Counted from the stretch's first letter, positions 9,149 through 18,894 are shown. The stretch is 64,000 nt of DNA from Caproiciproducens galactitolivorans (GCF_004768785.1 NZ_SRMQ01000001.1:310001-374000), one strand, 5' to 3'. Numbers and translations are program-made. The notes: generated by a model from the letters alone, not told the origin.

Positions 9149-9988
9149 ATGGCAAGAAAGCGGGCAAATCCCGGAAGCGGAGGCCCGAACTGGCTTGATA
9201 CTTATTCCGATATGGTGACGCTTTTGCTTACCTTCTTTGTTATGCTGTTTGCCATGTCTACCATGGATGCCGGCAAATGGGAAAAGCTTGTCAAAGCATT
9301 TTCCGCTAATAAACAGGCTAGTGCAGTCACACAGGAGGCTGCGCAGGAAAATATCCAAATTGCTGCCAACAGTACAAGCCTGCCTTCTTCCGGTTCAGAA
9401 TCCGAAACATCCAGTAGTAAAGCAGGAAATTCCGATGACGGGAAAGTCACAGATTTTGACAGTCTGTATAAATATTTGGTCGATTATGTAAATCGAAATG
9501 GTTTACAGGATTCTGTGCATGTACATAAAGGGAAAAACTACACTTTCCTTACGTTTCAAAACAGCGTGTTTTTCTCCGGAGATAGTGCGGAATTACGCGA
9601 TCAAGGAAAAAAGATATTGGACTTTCTTTGTGACGGAATAAAAAATATACCGGATCAAATTGGAGAGATTCGTTTTTACGGGCATACGGCCCGCGCGAAC
9701 AACTCAACTTCCGTTACCGCCCAAGCCTTCGACCGTGCACTTTCTTCGGACAGGGCCAAGAACGTCCTGCTGTATGTTCAGTTGAAAAATATTATCAATC
9801 CGGCTAAAATGGTTTCCGAGGGGTATGGAGAATACAGGCCCATTGTTCCCCATGATGGAACAGAAGCTACCCGGGCCAAAAACAGGCGAGTGGAAATTTA
9901 TATTTCGAAAGCCGGACAGAGCAGTTCTGTTTTGGATCAGGTATATGAAGATATTAATAATGCAGACAAGAATACAGACAAAAAATAA
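9149..9988 (+). CDS. motB: Flagellar stator protein MotB (OmpA-type domain)
   Basis: MotB anchors the stator to peptidoglycan. A single N-terminal helix contains the ion-carrying aspartate in YSDMVTLLLTFFVMLFAMS. A serine-rich linker follows, and then an OmpA/MotB peptidoglycan-binding domain (about residues 130-265) with GHTARANN, DRAKNVL and the terminal RAKNRRVEIYISK. The length of 279 residues is normal. GGGGTGATG precedes the ATG. After motB one would often find fliL in related operons, but the next 95 bases carry no ORF. Confidence 0.96.
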   Translation: MARKRANPGSGGPNWLDTYSDMVTLLLTFFVMLFAMSTMDAGKWEKLVKAFSANKQASAVTQEAAQENIQIAANSTSLPSSGSESETSSSKAGNSDDGKVTDFDSLYKYLVDYVNRNGLQDSVHVHKGKNYTFLTFQNSVFFSGDSAELRDQGKKILDFLCDGIKNIPDQIGEIRFYGHTARANNSTSVTAQAFDRALSSDRAKNVLLYVQLKNIINPAKMVSEGYGEYRPIVPHDGTEATRAKNRRVEIYISKAGQSSSVLDQVYEDINNADKNTDKK

Positions 9989-10083
9989 TCCAACGCAAAT
10001 AACGAGCTCTTACGTAAGCAGCGTTTTGTTTTCCGCATAGGATGAAACGTTTTAAATTTTAATATGCGGGAGTAGGAGGTCCT

Positions 10084-11082
10084 ATGGCAGAAGTATTGTC
10101 TCAAAAGCAAATTGACGAATTATTGGGAAGCCTGCAAAGCGGACATGTAGACTTTAAGGAAATCGAAGAACAAACCGCCGGCCCTAAAGTAAAAGAATAC
10201 GACTTTATGTCCCCAAAGAAGTTCACAAAGGAGCAGTTGAAGCTACTGGACAACGTTTTTGACAGCGTTTCACGAATGTTCAGTCTTCAGCTCGCCGGAA
10301 TGCTCCGCTCCGCCTGCCAAATGGAGATTTTGCAAGTGGAAGAAGAAGAGTTCCGCGAGTTCAACAATGCCCTTGGCGATTCCATACTGGTTGCCATTAT
10401 CGGTATGAACAGCGAAGAAAACCGGATTGACGACAAACCCGTTTTGGTTGAAATGTCACGCCAGATTTCTTTTTCCATTATGGATCGATTGTTGGGCGGA
10501 AATGGCATGGGGTATGAAATTGAAAGAGATTATACCGACATTGAGCTTTCTTTATTGGAGTATGTGTTTAAACAGCTTTTACCCCTGATGGATAATGCAT
10601 GGGGCAATTATATGGAAATCCATCATACCTTAGACATGATTGAAACGAATTCCAGACTGATGCAACTGGTGCAGCCCGATGAAGCGGTCGCAATCATTGC
10701 CATTGAAGTAACGATTGAAAATTTAAAAGGGAATATCAACGTTTGTCTTCCGGCTTCCTCGCTTGAGGAAGTATTCCGAGTTTTCAATTCGAAATATGTT
10801 AAATTGCCCAAGAAGGAAGATCCTTCAGTGGAACAACAGCGTAAGTTTGGAATTATGCACACACTAAAGAATTCTCCGCTGACTATTAGCGCAATGTTAG
10901 GTAAAACAGAAATCAGCCTGAAAGATTTGCTTAATTTGCAGGCAGGCGATATTATTCCACTCAATACCCGGGTGGATCAAGATTCAATTGTTTTGGAAGT
11001 AGAGGGCTTGCCATGGTTTACAGGTGTTATAGGAACAAAGCAGAAAAAATACGCCGTTAAAATCAACAAATCTCTACAATAA
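10084..11082 (+). CDS. fliM: Flagellar motor switch protein FliM
   Basis: FliM is the middle layer of the C-ring and the docking site for phosphorylated CheY. The N-terminal CheY-binding motif LSQKQIDELL is intact at residues 5-14, so the switch can still receive a CheY signal. The middle CheC-like domain and the C-terminal SpoA domain (LKDLLNLQAGDIIPLNTRVD) follow. At 332 residues it is full length. A strong GTAGGAGG site precedes the ATG. Confidence 0.97.
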   Translation: MAEVLSQKQIDELLGSLQSGHVDFKEIEEQTAGPKVKEYDFMSPKKFTKEQLKLLDNVFDSVSRMFSLQLAGMLRSACQMEILQVEEEEFREFNNALGDSILVAIIGMNSEENRIDDKPVLVEMSRQISFSIMDRLLGGNGMGYEIERDYTDIELSLLEYVFKQLLPLMDNAWGNYMEIHHTLDMIETNSRLMQLVQPDEAVAIIAIEVTIENLKGNINVCLPASSLEEVFRVFNSKYVKLPKKEDPSVEQQRKFGIMHTLKNSPLTISAMLGKTEISLKDLLNLQAGDIIPLNTRVDQDSIVLEVEGLPWFTGVIGTKQKKYAVKINKSLQ

Positions 11083-11100
11083 ATAAGAAAGGTGATTTCT

Positions 11101-12207
11101 ATGGAGCCGAATAACGAAGAAATCTTTTCTGCTATGGACATTGACGCTATAGGAGAAATTCTGAATATCAGTTTGGGTTCTTCAGCGACCTCCGTTTCGG
11201 AAATGCTGGAACAGCGTGTGAATATTACAACCCCCCGCGTTGAAGTGATGCCTTCGAAGGATGTTCATTTTGAATCGATGGAACCGGCAATTGCGGTTGA
11301 AATCAATTACGTAAGCGGATTGGACGGCAAGAATATTTTGATTTTAAAAGAATCCGATGTAAAAGTAATTGTTGGTTTACTGCTTCATACCGATTATTCT
11401 GAGCAGGAATTCGTGATGGATGAAATGAGTATTGGGGCAATTTGTGAAGTTATGAACATGATGATGGGCGCTTCCGCTACGGCGCTTTCACAGTTCCTGA
11501 ACATGGCTATTAACATTTCACCTCCGACATCTTTCCCAATTAATGATTCCGAGCAGTTTAAAAGTAAATATTTTGAAACCGAAGAAAATGTTGTTACAGT
11601 ACATTTCAATTTAATGATCGGCGATATGGTAAACAGCGAGTTTATCAGCCTAATGAAAGCAGATCTGGCGAAAGAACTCATCCGCTCCTTTAATTTTGGG
11701 GCGCCTGCCGCAGCAGAGCAACCGGCAGAGGAACCTGTTCCGCCAAAACCGCAGCCGGCTCCATCCAAGCCGCAGCCCGCGCCTTCCAAACCACAGCCGG
11801 TACAGCAGCAAAAACCGGCGCCGGTGGCAAGCAAACCTGCTCCTGTAGTAGAAGCAGTATCAAGTTACGAACAGCCGCAGAATTACAATGTGGGACATGT
11901 TGCGTATCAGAGCTTTGATGCGGAAGATACCGTGCTAACGAACGATCAAAACAATAACCTGAATATGATTATGTCCGTTCCGCTTCAAATTACGGTTGAA
12001 ATCGGCCGTACCCAAAAGCCGATTAAAGATATTCTGGATTTTACATCAGGGACCATTATAGAATTGGATAAGCAAGCCGGTTCTCAGGTCGATGTCTTTG
12101 TAAACGGCAAACGTATCGCAAAGGGGGATGTTGTCGTTGTAGACGATTTTTATGGTGTACGAATTACAGAAGTATTAAGCAATAGTGAAATCATGAAATT
12201 AATTTAA
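11101..12207 (+). CDS. fliY: Flagellar motor switch phosphatase FliY
   Basis: FliY combines a CheC-like CheY-P phosphatase with a FliN-type SpoA domain at the C-ring. Two phosphatase active-site helices with the E-x-x-N pattern are visible (IGEILNISLG near residue 16 and CEVMNMMMG near residue 118). A proline/lysine/glutamine-rich linker with PAPSKPQ repeats covers about residues 200-255, and a C-terminal FliN domain includes TVEIGRTQKPIKDILDF. I choose the ATG at 11101 because AAGAAAGGTG lies at ideal distance; a GTG at 11092 lies inside that site. Both active motifs are intact, so CheY-P removal is expected. Confidence 0.95.
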   Translation: MEPNNEEIFSAMDIDAIGEILNISLGSSATSVSEMLEQRVNITTPRVEVMPSKDVHFESMEPAIAVEINYVSGLDGKNILILKESDVKVIVGLLLHTDYSEQEFVMDEMSIGAICEVMNMMMGASATALSQFLNMAINISPPTSFPINDSEQFKSKYFETEENVVTVHFNLMIGDMVNSEFISLMKADLAKELIRSFNFGAPAAAEQPAEEPVPPKPQPAPSKPQPAPSKPQPVQQQKPAPVASKPAPVVEAVSSYEQPQNYNVGHVAYQSFDAEDTVLTNDQNNNLNMIMSVPLQITVEIGRTQKPIKDILDFTSGTIIELDKQAGSQVDVFVNGKRIAKGDVVVVDDFYGVRITEVLSNSEIMKLI

Positions 12208-12241
12208 CACGCACCGCAGGGTGCAAATAGGAGGAACAGAA

Positions 12242-12604
12242 ATGAGTAAGAAGATTATGTTGGTCGACGATGCAGCTTTTATGCGGATGATGATAAAAAA
12301 CACCCTTCAGCAAAACGGTTATACGGATATTATTGAAGCCGAAAACGGGGAAAAGGCGATTGCGCTTTATAACGCGGAAAAGCCGGATCTAATCCTTATG
12401 GATATTACGATGCCTGTTATGGATGGGCTGGAAGCTTTAAAAAATCTGAAGGAGATAGACGAATCCGTACAGGTCGTTATGTGTTCCGCTATGGGCCAGG
12501 AGGCAATGGTTGTTGAGGCGCTGAAGCTTGGCGCAAAAGACTTCATCGTGAAGCCCTTTAAGCCGGATCGTATCATGAAAACAGTAAACGGAATTCTGGG
12601 ATAA
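12242..12604 (+). CDS. cheY: Chemotaxis response regulator CheY
   Basis: A stand-alone 120-residue receiver domain. The acidic pocket (LVDDAAFMR), the phosphoacceptor Asp in PDLILMDITMPVMDG, the conserved Ser in VVMCSAM and the Lys in DFIVKPFKPDRI are all present. The ATG at 12242 has TAGGAGGA 8 bases upstream; the in-frame upstream ATG-less extension is unlikely. Its place between fliY and fliO is the Bacillus arrangement. The cognate kinase CheA is not encoded in this window. Confidence 0.96.
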   Translation: MSKKIMLVDDAAFMRMMIKNTLQQNGYTDIIEAENGEKAIALYNAEKPDLILMDITMPVMDGLEALKNLKEIDESVQVVMCSAMGQEAMVVEALKLGAKDFIVKPFKPDRIMKTVNGILG

Positions 12605-12632
12605 TCCTGTTTGCCGTAGGGGAGGAAATGCG

Positions 12633-13076
12633 TTGAAATTTCTTATGGTGGCTGTTTTGCCGCTTCTGAGCTTTTTTAGTGATATATTACCGCTTTTCTT
12701 TTCTTTGGCTGCCATTATTTTGGTTTTATACCTTTGTTCTAAATTTAGCCAGTTTATGGTAAAGCGCGTGAACAATATATCAAATTCAAACAATATGAAA
12801 GTCATAGAACGCTTAGCTTTAACGCAGGACAAGGGCCTTGCAATTGTTGAGGTTTGCAAAAAGTTATATCTTATCGGCTTTTCGAGCAATTCCGTTGAAA
12901 TCCTGAAGGAACTGGATGAATCGGAAATGCATATCTTGGAAACCGTCCCCAAGGATGGTTTTCTGGAAACTTTAAATTCAACGTTAAAATCAGGATGGGA
13001 TGTGAAATTGAGTGACGCAGTTTTCAGCAAGGCCAGAAAAACTGACAATGCCGAAGATGAGAAAGAACAAAAATAA
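12633..13076 (+). CDS. fliO: Flagellar biosynthetic protein FliO
   Basis: FliO is a small membrane protein that helps assemble the FliP ring of the export gate. The 147-residue product has one membrane segment near residues 20-42 and a cytoplasmic domain with MKVIERLALTQDKGLAIVEV, the usual FliO/FliZ pattern. The TTG at 12633 is the only start compatible with the GGGGAGG site, because the ATG just before it runs into a stop after two codons. The 3' end overlaps fliP. The assignment is strengthened by its position before fliP. Confidence 0.88.
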   Translation: MKFLMVAVLPLLSFFSDILPLFFSLAAIILVLYLCSKFSQFMVKRVNNISNSNNMKVIERLALTQDKGLAIVEVCKKLYLIGFSSNSVEILKELDESEMHILETVPKDGFLETLNSTLKSGWDVKLSDAVFSKARKTDNAEDEKEQK

Positions 13077-13809
13077 AATCGGTAAAAAAACCTTGCTTCT
13101 GGTTACACTGTCCCTCGTGATGCTTTTTCTTCTTCCCTTACAGGCTTCTGCGGCTTCCGTTGGTGTGAATGTGAATGGCAAGAGCATGAATACGCTCGAG
13201 ATTATCGAGATGTTCACGATTTTGGCTCTGATCCCATCCATTCTCATTATGACAACCTGCTTTACCAGGATTGTGATCGTGCTTTCCTTTTTGCGGAACG
13301 CACTTGGACTTCAGCAAACGCCGCCGAATCAGGTTTTGATCAGCATTGCACTATTCCTGTCTCTGTTTATTATGACGCCTGTTGTGAATGAAGTGAATAC
13401 GCAGGCGTACCAGCCGTATAAAGAACAGAAAATTACGCAGGAGCAATTTCTACATAAGGCAGCCGTGCCGATGAAGACGTTTATGCTGAAAAATACAAAG
13501 AAGGAGGATTTAAACTTATTTGTTAATCTTTCAAAAGCCAAGCCGGTAAAATCCGTGAATGAGCTATCCATTACGGTTGTTATTCCCGCTTTTATGACAA
13601 GTGAATTAAAAAGGGCGTTTCTGATTGGCTTTTTGATTTTTATTCCATTTTTAATTATTGACATGATCGTATCCAGCACCTTGATGTCAATGGGTATGAT
13701 TATGCTTCCTCCATCCATGATTTCTCTTCCGTTCAAGCTTTTGCTCTTCGTGCTTGTGGATGGCTGGGGACTGTTGTTTAAAACCCTGGCCGCAAGCTTT
13801 AATGTTTAG
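13048..13809 (+). CDS. fliP: Flagellar export gate protein FliP
   Basis: FliP forms the core of the type III export gate with FliQ and FliR. A cleavable signal-like N-terminus (KKTLLLVTLSLVMLF, ending QASAA) is followed by four membrane helices and the family signatures TCFTRIVIVLSFLRNALG and LPFKLLLFVLVDGWGLL. The start is not settled: ATGs at 13048 and 13057 and a GTG at 13012 are possible, none with a clear ribosome site, probably because the gene overlaps fliO and is coupled to it. Confidence 0.95.
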   Translation: MPKMRKNKNKIGKKTLLLVTLSLVMLFLLPLQASAASVGVNVNGKSMNTLEIIEMFTILALIPSILIMTTCFTRIVIVLSFLRNALGLQQTPPNQVLISIALFLSLFIMTPVVNEVNTQAYQPYKEQKITQEQFLHKAAVPMKTFMLKNTKKEDLNLFVNLSKAKPVKSVNELSITVVIPAFMTSELKRAFLIGFLIFIPFLIIDMIVSSTLMSMGMIMLPPSMISLPFKLLLFVLVDGWGLLFKTLAASFNV

Positions 13810-13836
13810 TCGAAACAGGAAAGGATTACGCTGCTT

Positions 13837-14103
13837 ATGACAATATCGCAGATTAACGAGGTTTTACAGGCGGCGATGCTTGTGGCGCTGAAGGTTGCCG
13901 CACCCATTTTGATCGTCAGTATATCATTGGGGTTGATTGTTTCTATTTTACAGGCGGCAACCCAAATTCACGAGCAGACGCTTACCTTTGTACCGAAGTT
14001 AGTGGCAATTGGCGTAATTTTGGTGATTTTGGGACCATGGATGTTTGAGACGATGAACGATTTTACCATGTATATCTTTCGCATGATCGCGAAATTAAGT
14101 TAA
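13837..14103 (+). CDS. fliQ: Flagellar export gate protein FliQ
   Basis: An 88-residue protein made of two membrane helices, the normal FliQ layout. The sequence LQAAMLVALKVAAPILIVS and the central GLIVSILQAATQIHEQTL are characteristic; the latter is the most conserved part of the family. It is part of the FliP-FliQ-FliR gate complex and is encoded between its two partners. AGGAAAGGA lies upstream of the ATG. Confidence 0.96.
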   Translation: MTISQINEVLQAAMLVALKVAAPILIVSISLGLIVSILQAATQIHEQTLTFVPKLVAIGVILVILGPWMFETMNDFTMYIFRMIAKLS

Positions 14104-14139
14104 GAGATAAAAGTTGGAAGGTGTGATCATAAGCTTTTT

Positions 14140-14904
14140 ATGAATATGGATTATGATTTTACCCTTCTGCTTTTCATATTTATGAGGATGTCGGGCTGTA
14201 TCCTGTTCAACCCGATACTGGGCAGAAAGAACCTGCCGGTAATTCTCAAAGTCGGGCTTACCCTGATGCTTTCGTTTTTTTCTTATCATCTCGTCCCGGC
14301 ACAGACCATCCATATCGCGTCCTTTCTCGTGCTCTCCATCAGTTTGTTAAAGGAATTGCTCATCGGATATATTGTCGGGTATATCATCCAGTTGTTTTTA
14401 TCCGTCATCATGATCGGCGGTGAAAATATGGACATGCAGATCGGCATATCCATGTCGAGGATTTACGATCCGCAAAGCAATATTTCCATGCCGCTGTCCG
14501 CGTCCCTTATGAATTTGACGTTTGTTCTGATCTTTTTTGCGGTGAACGGGCACTTGACTTTGATTCAGATTTTTACAAAGTTAAGCGTGATGATTCCCTA
14601 CGATCAGTTTGAGCTGAAGCCGGAAATGACGCAGCATCTGGTCAGCTTATTTTCCCTCATTCTGATTTATGCGGTTAAATTGGCGCTTCCTGTTCTGGCG
14701 GCGGAGTTCATTGCAGAAATCGCTGTTGGACTGATTATGAAAGCCGTTCCGCAGATTGATGTTTTTGTAATTAACATTCAGGTAAAAGTAATCCTTGGAT
14801 TCCTGATTTTTTTGATTATGGTGCCGTCTCTTTCTACCTTCCTTGAAAGACTGATTACTTTAATGTTCGATAATATCAGTCAGGTTTTTGTAATGCTGAA
14901 ATAG
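14140..14904 (+). CDS. fliR: Flagellar export gate protein FliR
   Basis: FliR is the third gate subunit. The 254 residues contain about six hydrophobic helices; RMSGCILFNPILGRKNLP near the N-terminus and LFLSVIMIGGENMDMQIGIS in the middle are family signatures. The start ATG at 14140 lies some 17 bases after AAGGTG, so the ribosome site is weak or more distant than usual. flhB follows after 39 bases. Confidence 0.95.
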   Translation: MNMDYDFTLLLFIFMRMSGCILFNPILGRKNLPVILKVGLTLMLSFFSYHLVPAQTIHIASFLVLSISLLKELLIGYIVGYIIQLFLSVIMIGGENMDMQIGISMSRIYDPQSNISMPLSASLMNLTFVLIFFAVNGHLTLIQIFTKLSVMIPYDQFELKPEMTQHLVSLFSLILIYAVKLALPVLAAEFIAEIAVGLIMKAVPQIDVFVINIQVKVILGFLIFLIMVPSLSTFLERLITLMFDNISQVFVMLK

Positions 14905-14943
14905 CCTTCAGATCGACTTGCATCCGGTTTAAGGGGGGATGAT

Positions 14944-16011
14944 ATGGCGGACAGCAGCAAGACAGAAAAAGCCACCCCGAAACGGCGGGAAGACGAACGT
15001 AAAAAGGGGAATATTTTTCAAAGCAACGATGTAATCAGCGCACTTTCTATCCTATCGCTCTTTACAATACTAAAAATAATCTTTCCATTTATTTATCATT
15101 ATCTTTCAAACTTTTTTTTCAGGTACATCACTTACACAAAAACCGTTCACGAACTTTCCGAATCCTTTACAACCGATGTCATGCGGGATGTTCTCATTTC
15201 CATCCTGTTATTGGCCGGTCCGGTAATGCTGACTTCCGTTGCGGTGAGTATCATTGGTACCGCCATGCAGACGAAACTGAAAGTTTCCAAGGAGAATTTA
15301 AAGTTCAAATTTTCCAGAATCAGTCCCATTCAGGGAATGAAAAGGCTTTTTTCCCTTCGTTCCATCGCGGAGCTTGTGAAAGCATTGATCAAAATATCGG
15401 TTATTTTTTATGTCTTATACACCGCGTTCACAGATATAGCGGCATCTTTCACAAAGTTAATGTTTCAAGATGTTTCCCAGGCGGTTTCGTTTATTTTGAA
15501 TTCCTTGATGGATATTGTTATACGACTTTCCATCGCCTTTATTTTTATAGCGGCTTTGGACTATCTGTACCAGTGGTGGGAATACGAAAGAAGCATCCGC
15601 ATGTCAAAACAGGAAATTAAGGAGGAATATAAGCAACTCGAAGGTGATCCGTTTATTAAGGGACAGATTAAGGAGAGACAGCGCAAGGCATCCATGCAGC
15701 GAATGATGCAGCAGGTGCCGACCGCGGATGTTATCGTTCGAAATCCAACCCACTTTGCAGTTGCTCTGAAATATGATATTGAAAAAAATAATGCCCCAAT
15801 TGTTGTCGCGAAAGGGCAGGATTATATGGCGCTGAGAATTATTGACATCGCTGAAAAATACAATATACCCATGACGGAAAACCGTCCGCTCGCCCGGGCA
15901 TTGTATGAAACTGTAGAGGTTGATAAGGAAATTCCCGAGCAGTTTTATGTAGTTGTTGCCGAGGTTATGGCGTGGGTTTACTCAATGAAGAAGGAGACGA
16001 AGCAATATTGA
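14944..16011 (+). CDS. flhB: Flagellar export switch protein FlhB
   Basis: FlhB controls the change from rod/hook to filament export. It begins with the typical charged MADSSKTEKATPKRREDERKKG, has four membrane helices, and carries the self-cleavage motif NPTH (VRNPTHFAVAL, about residues 262-272), so autoproteolysis should occur. Length 355 is normal. GGGGGGATGAT precedes the ATG. The stop codon overlaps the TTG start of flhA by four bases (TTGA). Confidence 0.97.
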   Translation: MADSSKTEKATPKRREDERKKGNIFQSNDVISALSILSLFTILKIIFPFIYHYLSNFFFRYITYTKTVHELSESFTTDVMRDVLISILLLAGPVMLTSVAVSIIGTAMQTKLKVSKENLKFKFSRISPIQGMKRLFSLRSIAELVKALIKISVIFYVLYTAFTDIAASFTKLMFQDVSQAVSFILNSLMDIVIRLSIAFIFIAALDYLYQWWEYERSIRMSKQEIKEEYKQLEGDPFIKGQIKERQRKASMQRMMQQVPTADVIVRNPTHFAVALKYDIEKNNAPIVVAKGQDYMALRIIDIAEKYNIPMTENRPLARALYETVEVDKEIPEQFYVVVAEVMAWVYSMKKETKQY

Positions 16012-18062
16012 AGATCCGTGATAACGCAGTTGCGATTTTTGTAGTCATCATTATCGGATTTATCATCATTCCTTTGCCTGCTCCTTTGTTGGATATGATG
16101 TTTATCATAAATATATCCCTTTCCATTATGGTCCTTCTGATGACCATGTATGTAAAAAACGCATTGCAGTTTTCCATTTTCCCATCTATGCTGTTAATGA
16201 CCACAATTTTACGGTTGGCTTTGAACATCTCCTCCACAAGACTCATCCTCACGCAATCCGGAAAAGCAGGCCAGGTGATTCAAACCTTCGGAGAATTCGT
16301 TTTAAGAGGAAACGTCGTTGTTGGTTTTATTGTCTTTATCATCATTGTTATCGTAAATTTTATGGTTATTACGAAGGGCTCCGAACGTGTTTCGGAAGTG
16401 TCGGCAAGATTTAAGCTGGATGCTATGCCCGGTAAGCAAATGGCGATTGACGCCGATCTGAATTCCGGTATTATCGATGAATCCATGGCACGCCAGCGCA
16501 GAGAAGATATCCAGCGTGAAGCGGAGTTTTACGGCGCTATGGATGGTGCTACCAAGTTTGTTAAGGGCGACGCCATTGCCAGTATCATTATCACCTTCAT
16601 CAATTTTCTTGGTGGAACCGTGATTGGTATGGTGCAGGGCGGAAGCTCTTTTACAGAGGTTCTGAATATTTATTCGATTGCGACTGTCGGCGACGGCTTG
16701 GTTTCACAATTGCCCGCGCTGATGATCTCCACCGCAACCGGTATGATTGTTACACGCGCCGCGTCGGATTCCAGCCTGAGCATTGATGTTACCAAACAGT
16801 TTTTATCCCGTCCGATTGTCATTATCATTGCGGGATTTACGCTGATTTGCCTTTGCTTTATTCCTGGAATGCCGGTTGTGCAAATTCTGATTTTAGCCAT
16901 CGGCCTGTTAGCGGCGGGTTTCAATTTGAAAAAGAGAAACGATATTGTCGCTGAAGCCCAGAAAGCCAATGTGCCGGAGGCAGCCGCGGCGGAGCAGGAT
17001 GAAACCAGCTACTATAAAAATATTGACAACATTTATGACCTCCTACAAATTGATGCGATCGAAATGGAATTCGGCTACAGCCTGATTCCATTGGTCGATG
17101 AAAACAGCGGAAGCAGCTTTATTGAAAGGTTGGTTACCTTCCGCAAACAGTTTGCTTTGGAAATGGGCATGGTTATTCCGGCAGTCCGCCTGCGAGACAA
17201 TGGGATGCTGAACCCGAACCAATATGTGATTAAAATTAAAGGAGAGGAAGTCAGCCGGGGCGAGATTCTGGTCGATTATTATCTCGCGCTTGACCCCGGG
17301 AATCTGACGGGAGAAATTGACGGAATTGAAACCATTGAACCGGCTTACGGAATCCCAAGTAAATGGATTACCAAGGACAAAAAGGAAATTGCTGAGATTT
17401 ACGGCTACACGGTTATTGATCCGCTCTCCGTGGTTGTCACCCATTTATCCGAAACCGTGCGCAAACATGCGTATGAACTGCTTTCCAGACAGGATTTGAA
17501 CCAGCTGCTGGATACGATTCGGAAAACCGGTTCTACGCTTGTGGACGATGTTGTGCCCAATATGATTTCCTTTTCCGGTTTGCAAAAGATTCTTTGCAAC
17601 CTGTTGAAAGAAGGCGTTCCGATCCGGGACATGGAAACAATACTCGAAACCATTTCGGATCATGCCGCGAATGTGCATGATCCGGAGGTCTTAACCGAAT
17701 ATGTCAGACAGGCGCTGAAGCGCACGATTACTCGCAAGTGGTCGGACGGCGGACAGATCAGGGTTATTACGCTGGACAGCGAGGTGGAGAGACTGATTGT
17801 AAATTCCATCAGCAAAAACGATCAGGGCACCTATCTTTCGCTTGATCCGCAAACAACGCAGAAGATCGTATCAAAGCTGCTTGACTGCATTACCAGGGTA
17901 AAAGAAGTGATCAATGTACCGATTATACTCACTTCGCCCGTTGTTCGAATTTATTTCAGCAAAATGCTTGAACAGTTCTATCCAAATGCAGTAGTTTTGT
18001 CATTCAACGAGCTGAATTCCGATGTACAGATTCAGGCGGTTGCGAATGTAACGATCGAATGA
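16008..18062 (+). CDS. flhA: Flagellar export platform protein FlhA
   Basis: FlhA is the large export-gate subunit with an N-terminal block of about eight membrane helices and a cytoplasmic docking ring. The motif GVGxx-equivalent region and FHIPEP signature (RFKLDAMPGKQMAIDADLN) are clear. I set the start at the TTG 16008, which overlaps the flhB stop and has AAGGAG upstream; this gives 684 residues beginning MKIRDNAVAIF, the usual FlhA start. The longer frame from 15972 would extend into flhB. Downstream, flhF and flhG are missing; the sigma factor gene comes directly. Confidence 0.97.
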   Translation: MKIRDNAVAIFVVIIIGFIIIPLPAPLLDMMFIINISLSIMVLLMTMYVKNALQFSIFPSMLLMTTILRLALNISSTRLILTQSGKAGQVIQTFGEFVLRGNVVVGFIVFIIIVIVNFMVITKGSERVSEVSARFKLDAMPGKQMAIDADLNSGIIDESMARQRREDIQREAEFYGAMDGATKFVKGDAIASIIITFINFLGGTVIGMVQGGSSFTEVLNIYSIATVGDGLVSQLPALMISTATGMIVTRAASDSSLSIDVTKQFLSRPIVIIIAGFTLICLCFIPGMPVVQILILAIGLLAAGFNLKKRNDIVAEAQKANVPEAAAAEQDETSYYKNIDNIYDLLQIDAIEMEFGYSLIPLVDENSGSSFIERLVTFRKQFALEMGMVIPAVRLRDNGMLNPNQYVIKIKGEEVSRGEILVDYYLALDPGNLTGEIDGIETIEPAYGIPSKWITKDKKEIAEIYGYTVIDPLSVVVTHLSETVRKHAYELLSRQDLNQLLDTIRKTGSTLVDDVVPNMISFSGLQKILCNLLKEGVPIRDMETILETISDHAANVHDPEVLTEYVRQALKRTITRKWSDGGQIRVITLDSEVERLIVNSISKNDQGTYLSLDPQTTQKIVSKLLDCITRVKEVINVPIILTSPVVRIYFSKMLEQFYPNAVVLSFNELNSDVQIQAVANVTIE

Positions 18063-18108
18063 TGGACATGCTGAAATCAATTTATCTTTGAAGGGAGGGA
18101 CGGCTGAA

Positions 18109-18882
18109 TTGAGAAATTTGGAAACAGAACAGGTTTCAACTGTGGATTTATGGAAGCAATACCATGAGACAAAGGATCAGGAAATCCGAAATCTGCTTGT
18201 TATACAATACAGCTATATCGTAAAATGCATCGCGCTCAAGACAGTTGGCCGCTACCAGTATTTTAACTACATGGAGGATATCGTCAATGAAGGTCTGATC
18301 GCGTTATTGGACGCGGTAGAAAAATTTGACGCGGAAAAGAATGTAAAGTTCGAAACCTACGCATCCATTAAAGTACGCGGTGCCATGATTGATTACATAC
18401 GGAAGCAGGATTGTTTTCCAAGAAGACTGAAACGGATTGCCAAGGATATTAGCGAGGCGGAAAATGCTTTAAGCCATCGTTTAGGCCGTGGCCCGACCGA
18501 TGAAGAAATGGCCGAATACTTGAATGTGAGTTTATCGGAATATGAAAAAATGCAGGCGGAAACCTGCGTATTGAATATGCTTTCCTTCGAAGAGATGATC
18601 TATGAAAAGGGAGTCGAAAATATTCAGGTAAGCCAGTCCAGCGATTCCATTCACGGCCCGGAACAGGTCGTAGCCGAAAAGGAGCTTCAGGATGTCCTTG
18701 CCGAGGATATTAAGCTTTTAAATCAGAAGGAACAGGTTGTCATTTCGCTGTATTATAAGGAACAGCTGAAAATCAAGGAGATATCGAGTGTCATGGAAAT
18801 CAGCGAGTCGAGGGTTTCCCAAATTCATTCCAGCGCGCTCCGCAAATTAAAGAAATATTTGGCTGAATATTTGAATCAGTAA
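18109..18882 (+). CDS. fliA: RNA polymerase sigma-28 factor (FliA/SigD)
   Basis: This is the flagellar sigma factor that drives late flagellar and chemotaxis genes. Region 2 shows YMEDIVNEGLIALLDAVEKFD and FETYASIKVRGAMIDYIRKQD; region 3 and region 4 (KEISSVMEISESRVSQIHSS) follow. The TTG at 18109 is 10 bases behind AAGGGAGG, giving 257 residues. The in-frame TTG at 18088 lies before that ribosome site and is unlikely. No anti-sigma factor FlgM gene is seen here. Confidence 0.96.
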   Translation: MRNLETEQVSTVDLWKQYHETKDQEIRNLLVIQYSYIVKCIALKTVGRYQYFNYMEDIVNEGLIALLDAVEKFDAEKNVKFETYASIKVRGAMIDYIRKQDCFPRRLKRIAKDISEAENALSHRLGRGPTDEEMAEYLNVSLSEYEKMQAETCVLNMLSFEEMIYEKGVENIQVSQSSDSIHGPEQVVAEKELQDVLAEDIKLLNQKEQVVISLYYKEQLKIKEISSVMEISESRVSQIHSSALRKLKKYLAEYLNQ

Positions 18883-18894
18883 AGGAGAAGGAAA

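Noticed and set aside
11752-11830. PAPSKPQ repeats in fliY as a DNA tandem repeat or CRISPR-like array
   Set aside because: They encode the proline-rich linker between the CheC-like and FliN domains; linkers of this kind are usual in FliY.
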